Positions 1-5,696 of a stretch of DNA of 7,584 nucleotides are shown in pieces; positions within the stretch are counted from its first letter, which is position 1, and every line of letters starts with the position of its first letter. A program made the translations under genes and the position numbers. The notes beneath the pieces were generated by a model. It saw nothing but the letters and a program-made list of their open reading frames with translations. It was not told the origin of the DNA and made no database searches. Source of the DNA: Acidimicrobiia bacterium (GTDB lineage Bacteria > Actinomycetota > Acidimicrobiia > IMCC26256 > JAENVU01); assembly GCA_016650415.1 (NCBI GenBank), contig JAENVU010000206.1, positions 1 to 7,584 of the forward strand, written 5' to 3'.

Positions 1-795
1 ATCGGGATCGGCGGCTGGGGTTCCCGACGCAAGCCGATGAGTCTCGTGCGGGCCCTCGCGCGGAGCGACGTGAAGGACCTCACGGTCGTGTCGTACGGCG
101 GTCCCGATCTGGGGCTGCTGTGCGCGACGGGCAAGGTGCGCAAGGCCGTGTACGCGTTCTGCTCGTTGGATTCGATCGCCCTGGAACCGCACTTCCGCAC
201 CGCGCGCCAGACCGGTGCCGTGTCGACCCTGGAGATGGACGAGGGGATGTTCCTGCTCGGGCTCCAGGCCGCCGCCTGGCGGGTTCCGTTCCTGCCCACG
301 CGCGTGGGCCTCGGATCGGATCTGGTCGAACGTCAGGCCGAGATCAAGACGGTCGTCTCGCCCTATGACGACGGCGAGGAGCTGGTGGCGGCGCCGGCGT
401 TGCCCCTCGACGTGGCCTTGATCCACATGCACCGCGGTGATCGGCGCGGGAACGGGCAGTACCTCAACGTCGATCCCTATTTCGACGACCTGTTCTGCAT
501 GGCGGCCGATCGGCGGTTCATGAGCGTCGAGCGGATCGTCGACACCGACGATCTGGCCGCGGGCGGCCCGGTGCAGTCGTTGAAGATCAACCGCCTCATG
601 ACCGACGGCGTGGTGGAAGCACCGCACGGGGCCCACTTCACCGAGTGCGTGCCCGACTACCCGCGGGACGAAGAGTTCCAGCGCGCGTACGTCGCGAGTG
701 CGAAGTCGCCCGAGGCGTGGGCCGAGTGGAAAGCCAAGTACCTCGATTGCGGCGGTCACGACGAATACCGGAAGGTCGCGGGGGTAGCGCAGTGA
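1..795 (+). CDS. ipdA: IpdA-like subunit of the steroid ring-D hydrolase (CoA-transferase fold), 5' partial
   Basis: The frame is open from base 1, so the N-terminus (about 20 residues by comparison with Mycobacterium tuberculosis IpdA, Rv3551) lies upstream; 264 residues are visible. The recognisable signatures are GWGSRRKPMS near residue 6, TVVSYGGPDLGLL near 28, MDEGM at 79-83, LPTRVGLGSDL, DPYFDDLFCMAADRRF and VEAPHGAHFTECVPDY, all of which closely track Rv3551 as I remember it. In the known family IpdA pairs with IpdB to form a heteromeric enzyme with a class I CoA-transferase fold that is not a transferase: it hydrolytically opens the last ring of the cholesterol intermediate COCHEA-CoA in the cytoplasm. 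A glutamate of the A subunit is reported as essential; E81 in MDEGM is my candidate equivalent, from memory of the alignment. The stop overlaps the ipdB start by 4 bases (GTGA, 792-795), implying translational coupling and subunit stoichiometry. A generic 3-oxoacid CoA-transferase alpha subunit is the fallback call, but the IpdABC order makes that unlikely. Confidence 0.93.
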   Translation: MGIGGWGSRRKPMSLVRALARSDVKDLTVVSYGGPDLGLLCATGKVRKAVYAFCSLDSIALEPHFRTARQTGAVSTLEMDEGMFLLGLQAAAWRVPFLPTRVGLGSDLVERQAEIKTVVSPYDDGEELVAAPALPLDVALIHMHRGDRRGNGQYLNVDPYFDDLFCMAADRRFMSVERIVDTDDLAAGGPVQSLKINRLMTDGVVEAPHGAHFTECVPDYPRDEEFQRAYVASAKSPEAWAEWKAKYLDCGGHDEYRKVAGVAQ

Positions 796-1568
796 GCGAG
801 ACGACAGCAGATCTCATCACGAGGGCGGAGTACTGCGTGATCGCGGTGGCGGAATGCTTCCGCGATGCCGGCGAGATCCTGGCGAACCCCATCGGCACCG
901 TGCCGATGATCGGCGGCCGGTTGGCCCGAGCGAGCTTCTCGCCCGACCTCGTCATGACCGACGGTGAGGCGCTCTTCATCAGCGGCCCGTACCCCGTCGG
1001 CCCGACCGACGAAGCCAAGGTCATCGAGGCGTGGAACCCCTACCGGTCGATGTTCGACGTGGTGTGGTCCGGCCGCCGCCACGTGATCATGGGTGCCAGC
1101 CAGATCGACATGTACGGCAACCAGAACTTCGCGTTCGTCGGTGACTGGGACCAGCCCAAGGCTCAGCTGCTCGGGTTCCGCGGCGCGCCCGGCAACACGA
1201 TCCAGAACACGACCAGCTACTTCCTGCCGAACCATTCCCCGCGCCTGTTCGTACCCAAGGTCGATGTGGTCACCGGTGTCGGGTACGACCGCGCCGCCAA
1301 GCTCGGTGCGGCCGGCCGGTTCCATCACCTGCACCACGTCGTCACCAACCTCGGGGTGCTCGACTTCGAGACCGACGATCACCGTATGCGGTTGCACTCG
1401 GTCCACCCCGGCGTGACCGTCGACGAGATCGTCGCTGCGACCGGATTCGATCTCGTGGTGCCGAGCGATGTGCCCGAGACCCGGGCGCCGACGCCCGACG
1501 AGCTCGCGCTCATCCGTGAGGTCATCGACCCCCACGGTCTGCGCGACCAAGAAGTCCCCAACCCGTGA
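792..1568 (+). CDS. ipdB: IpdB-like subunit of the steroid ring-D hydrolase (CoA-transferase fold)
   Basis: The protein has 258 residues, close to the roughly 250 of M. tuberculosis IpdB (Rv3552). The GTG at 792 is chosen because it gives the expected N-terminus (SETTADLITRAEYCVIAVAE), overlaps the ipdA stop by 4 bases, and the open frame upstream only repeats ipdA sequence in another phase. Family signatures are RAEYCVIAVAECFRDAGEI (11-29), LVMTDGEALF, RRHVIMGASQIDMYGNQN ending at residue 112, the glycine loop FRGAPGNT at 129-136, YFLPNHSPRLFV, DVVTGVGYD, and a C-terminal HPGVTVDEI...PTPDELALIREVIDP. The SENG-type catalytic glutamate motif of true class I CoA transferases is not visible, consistent with a hydrolase. 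It would act with IpdA on COCHEA-CoA in steroid C/D-ring degradation. No strong Shine-Dalgarno is seen (only GGGG at 781-784), so translation is probably coupled to ipdA. Confidence 0.93.
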   Translation: MSETTADLITRAEYCVIAVAECFRDAGEILANPIGTVPMIGGRLARASFSPDLVMTDGEALFISGPYPVGPTDEAKVIEAWNPYRSMFDVVWSGRRHVIMGASQIDMYGNQNFAFVGDWDQPKAQLLGFRGAPGNTIQNTTSYFLPNHSPRLFVPKVDVVTGVGYDRAAKLGAAGRFHHLHHVVTNLGVLDFETDDHRMRLHSVHPGVTVDEIVAATGFDLVVPSDVPETRAPTPDELALIREVIDPHGLRDQEVPNP

Positions 1569-1603
1569 GTGAGGCCCCGGAACGGTTGCGCGTGCCGCGG
1601 TGT

Positions 1604-1633
1604 GGGCCGAGCGGGGCCCGACTGGCCCGGCCC
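1604..1633 (+). other. GGCC-rich inverted repeat in the ipdB-ipdC spacer
   Basis: The only sizeable gap in the steroid operon (1569-1656) carries several GGGCC/GGCCC blocks. GGGCCG at 1604-1609 is complementary to CGGCCC at 1628-1633, and GGGCC (1614-1618) can alternatively pair with GGCCC (1624-1628). Together they could form a GC-rich stem just upstream of the ipdC Shine-Dalgarno. There is no T-run, so an intrinsic terminator is unlikely. A role in mRNA processing or in setting ipdC expression is possible but unproven. Confidence 0.35.
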
Positions 1634-1644
1634 GTAGGGCCAAG

Positions 1645-1651
1645 AGGGGAG
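1645..1651 (+). promoter_or_regulatory. Shine-Dalgarno of ipdC
   Basis: AGGGGAG lies 5 bases before the GTG at 1657. It decides the start: an earlier in-frame GTG at 1600 exists, but it has no comparable ribosome site and would add 19 residues encoded by the GGCC-rich spacer that match nothing in the family. Confidence 0.7.
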
Positions 1652-1656
1652 AAGCC

Positions 1657-2727
1657 GTGAACCATCCCGCGCATCCGAAGTTGACCACCGCGGCGTGCGA
1701 GCTGTTCGGAGTCACGTATCCGATCGTGCAGACCGGGATGGGCTGGGTTGCGGGTGCCAACCTCACCGCGGCGACGAGCGCGGCAGGTGGGCTCGGCATC
1801 CTGGCCAGCGCGACGATGAGTGTGCCCGAGCTGGAGACCGCGATTACCTCGGTCAAGGACCGCACCGACAAACCGTTCGGTGTGAACCTGCGATCGGATC
1901 AGCCCGACATCGACGATCGCATCAACCTCATGGTGCGTGAAGGGGTGAAGGTCGCGAGCTTCGCCCAAGCGCCCGGTGAGCGGTTGGTCAAGTCCCTGAA
2001 GGACCAGGGCGTCGTGGTGATGCCGACCGTCGGGGCGCGCCGCCACGCCGAGAAGGTCGCGGAGTGGGGTGTCGACGCGGTGATCGCACAGGGTGCGGAA
2101 GGCGGTGGCCACACCGGGACCGTTCCGACGTCGCTGCTGTTGCCCCAGGTGTGTGACGCCGTCGACATTCCGGTGATCGGCGCGGGCGGGTTCTTCGACG
2201 GCCGCGGCCTGGTGGCCGCACTCGCCTACGGCGCGGCGGGGATCGCGATGGGGACGCGGTTTCTCCTCTCCGCCGAGAGTCGGGTCCCCGATGCGGTGAA
2301 GGCGCGCTACCTCCAGGCGGCGGTGACCGACACGGTGGTGACCAAGCAGGTCGACGGTCACCCGCAGCGTGTGATCCGAACCGAACTCGTCGATCATCTC
2401 GACGGTGCCGGTCGCGTCACCGCGTTCCCGCGCTCGTTCGGAAACGCCCTGCGGTTCCGGAAGCTGAGCGGCCGCGGGATCGGTGACCTCCTGAAGGAGG
2501 GCCGGGCGATGCACAAGGAACAGGGATTGTCCTGGGCTCAGGTGGCAATGGCCGCCAACGCGCCGATGCTCACCAAGGCGGCGCTCGTCGATGGTCGGCT
2601 CGACACCGGGGTGTTGCCGACGGGTCAGGTGGTCGGGGTGATCGACGAGTTGCCGACCGTGGGTCAGATCATCGATCGGATCGTCGCGGAGGCCAACAAC
2701 GTGTTTACCGAGTTCGGAGCGGTGTAG
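1657..2727 (+). CDS. ipdC: IpdC-like FMN-dependent reductase (nitronate monooxygenase/NPD superfamily)
   Basis: The protein has 356 residues, about the same length as M. tuberculosis IpdC (Rv3553). It is a TIM-barrel flavoprotein of the 2-nitropropane dioxygenase superfamily. N-terminal YPIVQTGMGWVAGANL (21-36) is the usual first strand and FMN contact. QGAEGGGHTG at 145-154 carries the active-site histidine H152. GAGGFFDGRG at 175-184 and GAAGIAMGTRFLL from 192 form the phosphate-binding loops. The C-terminal half (LSWAQVAMAANAPMLTKAALVDG and the GVLPTGQVVGVIDELPT stretch) resembles Rv3553 rather than true nitronate monooxygenases. In the known pathway IpdC belongs to the KstR2-controlled genes for breakdown of steroid rings C and D and works on a CoA thioester. 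Its exact substrate cannot be read from the sequence. It follows ipdA-ipdB in the same order as in mycobacteria and precedes the first MDR gene by 20 bases. Confidence 0.92.
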   Translation: MNHPAHPKLTTAACELFGVTYPIVQTGMGWVAGANLTAATSAAGGLGILASATMSVPELETAITSVKDRTDKPFGVNLRSDQPDIDDRINLMVREGVKVASFAQAPGERLVKSLKDQGVVVMPTVGARRHAEKVAEWGVDAVIAQGAEGGGHTGTVPTSLLLPQVCDAVDIPVIGAGGFFDGRGLVAALAYGAAGIAMGTRFLLSAESRVPDAVKARYLQAAVTDTVVTKQVDGHPQRVIRTELVDHLDGAGRVTAFPRSFGNALRFRKLSGRGIGDLLKEGRAMHKEQGLSWAQVAMAANAPMLTKAALVDGRLDTGVLPTGQVVGVIDELPTVGQIIDRIVAEANNVFTEFGAV

Positions 2728-2735
2728 CCGCGATC

Positions 2736-2743
2736 GGGAGGAG
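2736..2743 (+). promoter_or_regulatory. Shine-Dalgarno of the first MDR oxidoreductase
   Basis: GGGAGGAG lies 4 bases before the ATG at 2748. This favours 2748 over the in-frame ATG at 2760, which would be 16 bases away. It sits within the 20-base gap after ipdC, supporting co-transcription with independent ribosome loading. Confidence 0.7.
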
Positions 2744-2747
2744 CGAA

Positions 2748-3812
2748 ATGGTGGCGACGATGCGATCGTGGCGGCTGCACCGATACGGCGAGCCGCTCGA
2801 CGTTCTCCAACTCGACGAGGTGCCGATCCCCGATCCGGGCCCGGGCGAGGTCCGGGTGCGGGTCCTGGCGATTCCGCTCAACCTCAACGACCTCGAGCGG
2901 ATCAACGGCGGCAACATGATGGTGCGGCCCGAGCTGCCGTACGCCCCCGGTATGGAAGTGATGGGCGTCGTGGACGCCTGCGGGGACGGTGTCGAGGGGC
3001 GGCTCGGCGATCGGGTGGTCGCGACGACCACGGGCGCGCACGGCGGGTACGCGGAGTACGCGGTCGGACCGGCGGTCTCGGCGTTCTCGATCCCGGAGTC
3101 CATCCCGCTCCCCGATGCGGCCGCGCTGTATTTCCCCTTTCACCTCGCGTGGCTCGGACTCGTCGACCGCGCCGCGCTCCAGCGCGGCGAGACCGTCCTG
3201 ATCCACGCCGCCGCGGGCGGGTCGGGGTCGGCGGCCATTCAGATCGCGAAGCACCTCGGTGCGCGCGTGATCGCGACGGCGGGCGGCGCCGAGAAGGTGG
3301 CGTTGTGTCGCGAGCTCGGCGCGGATGTGGTGATCGACTATCTCGAAGATGAGTTCCAGCCGATCGTGCTCGCCGAGACCGGCGACCGCGGTGTCGACGT
3401 CGTGTTCGACAACGTCGGCGAAGCGGTGATGGAAGCCTCGATGGCGTGCACCGCGTACAACGGCCGGTACCTGATGATGGGGTTCGCCTCCAACAAGGAA
3501 GTGGCCGACGAAGCGTTCATCGTCCCGCGGCGGGTGGCGCTCGGGAACCTCAAGTTGTGCGGAGTGCTCCTCACCTACGCCGCACCGGAGATGGCGCACC
3601 TGGTCAAGACCGCGATGGGGTGGAACTTCGCCTCGGGGGAGCAGGGTGCGGCCATCATGCGCGAGATCGTCGATCTCTATGAGTCCGGCGCCATCCGTGC
3701 CGTCGTGGGCGAGTCGGTCGACTTCGACGCAGTACCCCGAGCGATCGATGCCATGGCCAACCGCCGGACCGTCGGCCGTACCGTCGTGCTCGTCGATTCG
3801 GATCCGCAGTGA
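2748..3812 (+). CDS. Zinc-free MDR oxidoreductase, quinone oxidoreductase/enoyl reductase type (first of tandem pair)
   Basis: The protein has 354 residues. It shows an N-terminal GroES-like domain (roughly 5-130), then a Rossmann domain with the NAD(P)-binding signature HAAAGGSGSAA at 153-163, typical of quinone oxidoreductase-like MDR proteins rather than the GxGxxG of zinc alcohol dehydrogenases. The zinc ligands of alcohol dehydrogenases are absent: the active-site region reads NLNDL at 45-49, the usual GHE is GME at 68-70, and there is no four-cysteine structural zinc lobe. It should be a cytoplasmic NAD(P)H-dependent reductase of a quinone, an enone or an enoyl-CoA. Placement directly behind ipdABC suggests a steroid-derived CoA ester or a related toxic enone, but this is inference. 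The stop overlaps the next gene by 4 bases, and that gene is a paralogue (about half identical by eye). Nothing fixes the substrate or cofactor preference. Confidence 0.85.
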   Translation: MVATMRSWRLHRYGEPLDVLQLDEVPIPDPGPGEVRVRVLAIPLNLNDLERINGGNMMVRPELPYAPGMEVMGVVDACGDGVEGRLGDRVVATTTGAHGGYAEYAVGPAVSAFSIPESIPLPDAAALYFPFHLAWLGLVDRAALQRGETVLIHAAAGGSGSAAIQIAKHLGARVIATAGGAEKVALCRELGADVVIDYLEDEFQPIVLAETGDRGVDVVFDNVGEAVMEASMACTAYNGRYLMMGFASNKEVADEAFIVPRRVALGNLKLCGVLLTYAAPEMAHLVKTAMGWNFASGEQGAAIMREIVDLYESGAIRAVVGESVDFDAVPRAIDAMANRRTVGRTVVLVDSDPQ

Positions 3813-4837
3813 AGGCGTGGCGGGTCCACGAGTTCGGTTCGCCGCGCGACGTCCTGGTCCTGGACGAGGTCGACCAACCGACTCCCGGGCCGGATGAACT
3901 GCTCATCGAGGTCGAAGCCGTCACGCTCAACTTCAACGACCTCGACGGTATCCACGGCCGCTACAAGACGGTGCGCACCCCGATGCCGTACATCCCCGGT
4001 ATGGAGGTCATGGGTACGGTCCGCGGTTCGGGACCGGGTGCTGAGGCCTGGGTCGGTCGACGAGTGGTCGCCATTCCCTCGGCCGCGTTCGGTGGCTACG
4101 CCGAGTTCGCCACTGCGCCGGTCGCGATGACCTTCACCATGCCCGACTCCATCCCGCTCCCGGCGGCGGCGGGGATCCTCATGCCGTTCCACCTCGGCTG
4201 GTTGGCCCTGTACGAGCGGGCGCGGCTCCAGTCGGGGGAGACGCTGCTGGTACACGCCGGCGCGGGTGGAGCGGGTTCGGCCGCGATCCAACTCGGTGTG
4301 CATGCCGGTGCGCGGGTGTTCGCGACGGCGGGCTCACCCGCAAAGCTCGATCTGTGTCGTGAACTCGGCGCCGAGCGGGTGATCAACTACCGCGACGAGG
4401 ATTTCGTCCCCGCGGTGGCCGACGCGACCGACGGTCGTGGCGTCGATGTCGCCTTCGACACGCTCGGCGGTGCGATCACCACGGAGACCTTTCGCGCCAT
4501 GGCCTTCAACGGGAGGCATGTGATTGCCGGGTTCGCGACCGGGATCGAAGCCGAGGACGAAGGCATCGTGCCGCGGCCCGTGGTGTTCGGGAACTTCTCG
4601 CTCGTCGGCGTCTGTCATGCCTACGTCGACGATCCGATCACCTTCCGGAACCTGACCGGTTTCAACTTCCCGGCGCATGCCGACGGTGAGCACCTGCACG
4701 CCGAGTTGTGCGGGCTGATCGAAGACGGGTCGCTGCGGCCGGTGGTCGGTCAGGAGATTTCCTTCGCGGATCTTCCGGACGGGCTGACGGCCATGGAGCG
4801 TCGCGAGACCGTCGGCCGCACTGTCGTCCGGCTCTGA
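3809..4837 (+). CDS. Zinc-free MDR oxidoreductase, quinone oxidoreductase/enoyl reductase type (second of tandem pair)
   Basis: The protein has 342 residues. It starts at GTG 3809, overlapping the previous stop by 4 bases (GTGA); no Shine-Dalgarno is evident, so translation is likely coupled. The architecture matches its neighbour: N-terminal GroES-like domain with NFNDL at 41-45 and PGMEVMG at 63-69 in place of zinc ligands, then the nucleotide-binding loop HAGAGGAGSAA at 149-159 followed by ATAGSPAKLDLCRELGAE. Shared blocks with the upstream gene (PGMEVMG, SIPLP, CRELGA, the RRxTVGRTVV ending) show tandem duplication. The regions that differ most are 70-95 and the substrate-side segment about 245-300, where this copy has an insertion-rich FPAHADGEHLHAE stretch. 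The two may work as a heteromer or on successive substrates. It is the last gene of the run; a 54-base gap with its own promoter-like box follows. Substrate unknown. Confidence 0.85.
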   Translation: MKAWRVHEFGSPRDVLVLDEVDQPTPGPDELLIEVEAVTLNFNDLDGIHGRYKTVRTPMPYIPGMEVMGTVRGSGPGAEAWVGRRVVAIPSAAFGGYAEFATAPVAMTFTMPDSIPLPAAAGILMPFHLGWLALYERARLQSGETLLVHAGAGGAGSAAIQLGVHAGARVFATAGSPAKLDLCRELGAERVINYRDEDFVPAVADATDGRGVDVAFDTLGGAITTETFRAMAFNGRHVIAGFATGIEAEDEGIVPRPVVFGNFSLVGVCHAYVDDPITFRNLTGFNFPAHADGEHLHAELCGLIEDGSLRPVVGQEISFADLPDGLTAMERRETVGRTVVRL

Positions 4838-4879
4838 GGCGACCCCGGAAACTCAGGTCGCGACGCCGAACCGTCGCCC

Positions 4880-4885
4880 TACGGT
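4880..4885 (+). promoter_or_regulatory. Putative -10 box of a leaderless promoter for the methyltransferase gene
   Basis: TACGGT fits the actinobacterial TANNNT -10 pattern and ends 6 bases before the ATG at 4892, a spacing that would start the transcript at or next to the start codon. No Shine-Dalgarno precedes the gene and no convincing -35 is visible. The same arrangement is found at 5685 and 7223. Confidence 0.5.
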
Positions 4886-4891
4886 GGCGCC

Positions 4892-5623
4892 ATGACCGAG
4901 ATCCATTTCGACGATCGGATCGCTGCCGGGTACGACGCGACCGCGGCCGATCGGTTCGAACCCGCGATCCTCGAGCGCACCGTCGGCTTCCTCGCCGAAC
5001 TGGCCGGCGATGGTCCGGCGCTCGAACTCGGGATCGGTACCGGTCGCGTCGCGTTGCCGCTGAGTGCGCGCGGTATCCGCGTCCACGGGATCGACAACTC
5101 GGCGGCGATGGTCGCGAAGCTGGCGGAGAAGGCGGGGGCCGAGGCGATCGACGTGACCATCGGGAACTTCGCGACCACCCGGGTCGACGGATCGTTCCGG
5201 CTCGCGTACCTCGTCTACAACACGATCAACAATCTGACGACCCAGGACCAGCAGGTCGACTGCTTCCTGAACGTCGCCGCGCATCTCGAACCCGGCGGGT
5301 GCTTCGTGATCGAGGTCGGCGTGCCCGATCTCCAGCGGCTCCCGCCCGGTGAGACGGTGCGGCCGTTCAGCGTCACGCCCGACCATCTCGGCTTCGACGA
5401 GTTCGACCTTGCTCGTCAGGGGCTGATTTCGCATCACCATTGGAACGTCGACGGGCGGTGGGAGTCGTTTTCGATTCCGTTCCGCTACGTGTGGCCGTCG
5501 GAGCTGGATCTCATGGCTCGGCTGGCGGGGCTGACGCTGCGAGAGCGGTGGAACGACTGGGATCGCAGTCCGTTCGCCGGCACCAGCCGTCAACACGTCT
5601 CGGTCTGGGTCAAGCAGCCGTAG
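4892..5623 (+). CDS. Class I SAM-dependent methyltransferase
   Basis: The protein has 243 residues, a typical length for a single-domain class I methyltransferase. The N-terminus carries AAGYDA near residue 14, common in this family. Motif I is ELGIGTGR at 45-52 (S-adenosylmethionine loop), followed by GIDNSAAMV with the ribose-binding acidic residue D68. A YNTINNL stretch sits near the motif IV position, and HLEPGGCFVIEV is motif VI. The C-terminal part is variable (YVWPSELDLMARLAGLTLRERW), which usually shapes the acceptor site. There are no membrane segments or signal peptide, so it is cytoplasmic. The acceptor, small molecule or protein, cannot be named. It has its own promoter-like box and is followed by a strong hairpin, so it looks like a single-gene transcript rather than part of the steroid operon. 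Confidence 0.85.
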   Translation: MTEIHFDDRIAAGYDATAADRFEPAILERTVGFLAELAGDGPALELGIGTGRVALPLSARGIRVHGIDNSAAMVAKLAEKAGAEAIDVTIGNFATTRVDGSFRLAYLVYNTINNLTTQDQQVDCFLNVAAHLEPGGCFVIEVGVPDLQRLPPGETVRPFSVTPDHLGFDEFDLARQGLISHHHWNVDGRWESFSIPFRYVWPSELDLMARLAGLTLRERWNDWDRSPFAGTSRQHVSVWVKQP

Positions 5624-5632
5624 AGCGAATTA

Positions 5633-5665
5633 CGCGTTTTGTGTGACGATCGCGCACAGAACGCG
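5633..5665 (+). terminator. 13-bp hairpin downstream of the methyltransferase gene
   Basis: CGCGTTTTGTGTG (5633-5645) and CGCACAGAACGCG (5653-5665) form a 13-pair RNA stem with two G-U wobbles and a 7-base loop, starting 9 bases after the stop codon. The lack of a following T-run makes it an atypical intrinsic terminator, which is not unusual in actinobacteria. It could equally shield the promoter of the next gene from read-through. Confidence 0.55.
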
Positions 5666-5684
5666 CGACTTGACATGAAACCAC

Positions 5685-5690
5685 TACCTT
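5685..5690 (+). promoter_or_regulatory. Putative -10 box of a leaderless promoter for the copper protein gene
   Basis: TACCTT ends 6 bases before the ATG at 5697, the same spacing as at 4880. It supports 5697 as the true start of the copper protein, even though that ATG is in a different frame from the body of the protein. A perfect TTGACA at 5670-5675 is only 9 bases upstream of this box, too close to be its -35. Confidence 0.5.
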
Positions 5691-5696
5691 CCCGTC

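Noticed and set aside
645..791. An earlier start for ipdB in the same open frame
   Set aside because: The extension lies wholly within ipdA, has no homology, and the GTG at 792 gives the expected N-terminus and a 4-base overlap.
1..1568. An ordinary 3-oxoacid CoA-transferase pair
   Set aside because: The sequence signatures and adjacency to an IpdC-type flavoprotein point to the IpdAB hydrolase, and the SENG-type catalytic glutamate motif is not seen.
756..1871. A - strand open frame of 371 codons across ipdB and the start of ipdC
   Set aside because: It is antisense to two well-recognised genes, has no family resemblance and spans their intergenic gap.
1657..2727. A true nitronate monooxygenase
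   Set aside because: Same superfamily, but the order ipdA-ipdB-ipdC and the C-terminal half match the steroid-pathway reductase.
2664..3599. A - strand open frame of 311 codons opposite the first MDR gene
   Set aside because: Compositional shadow of the coding strand; Arg/His-rich with no recognisable domain.
4838..4891. Possible terminator after the second MDR gene (GTCGCGAC palindrome at 4857-4864; GGCGAC at 4838 complementary to GTCGCC at 4873)
   Set aside because: The stems are short or separated by a long loop and there is no T-run; such matches are common by chance at this GC content.
5670..5675. Perfect TTGACA as a -35 element
   Set aside because: A spacing of about 17 bases would put the -10 over the ATG at 5697, with no TANNNT there; the best -10 (5685) is only 9 bases away.
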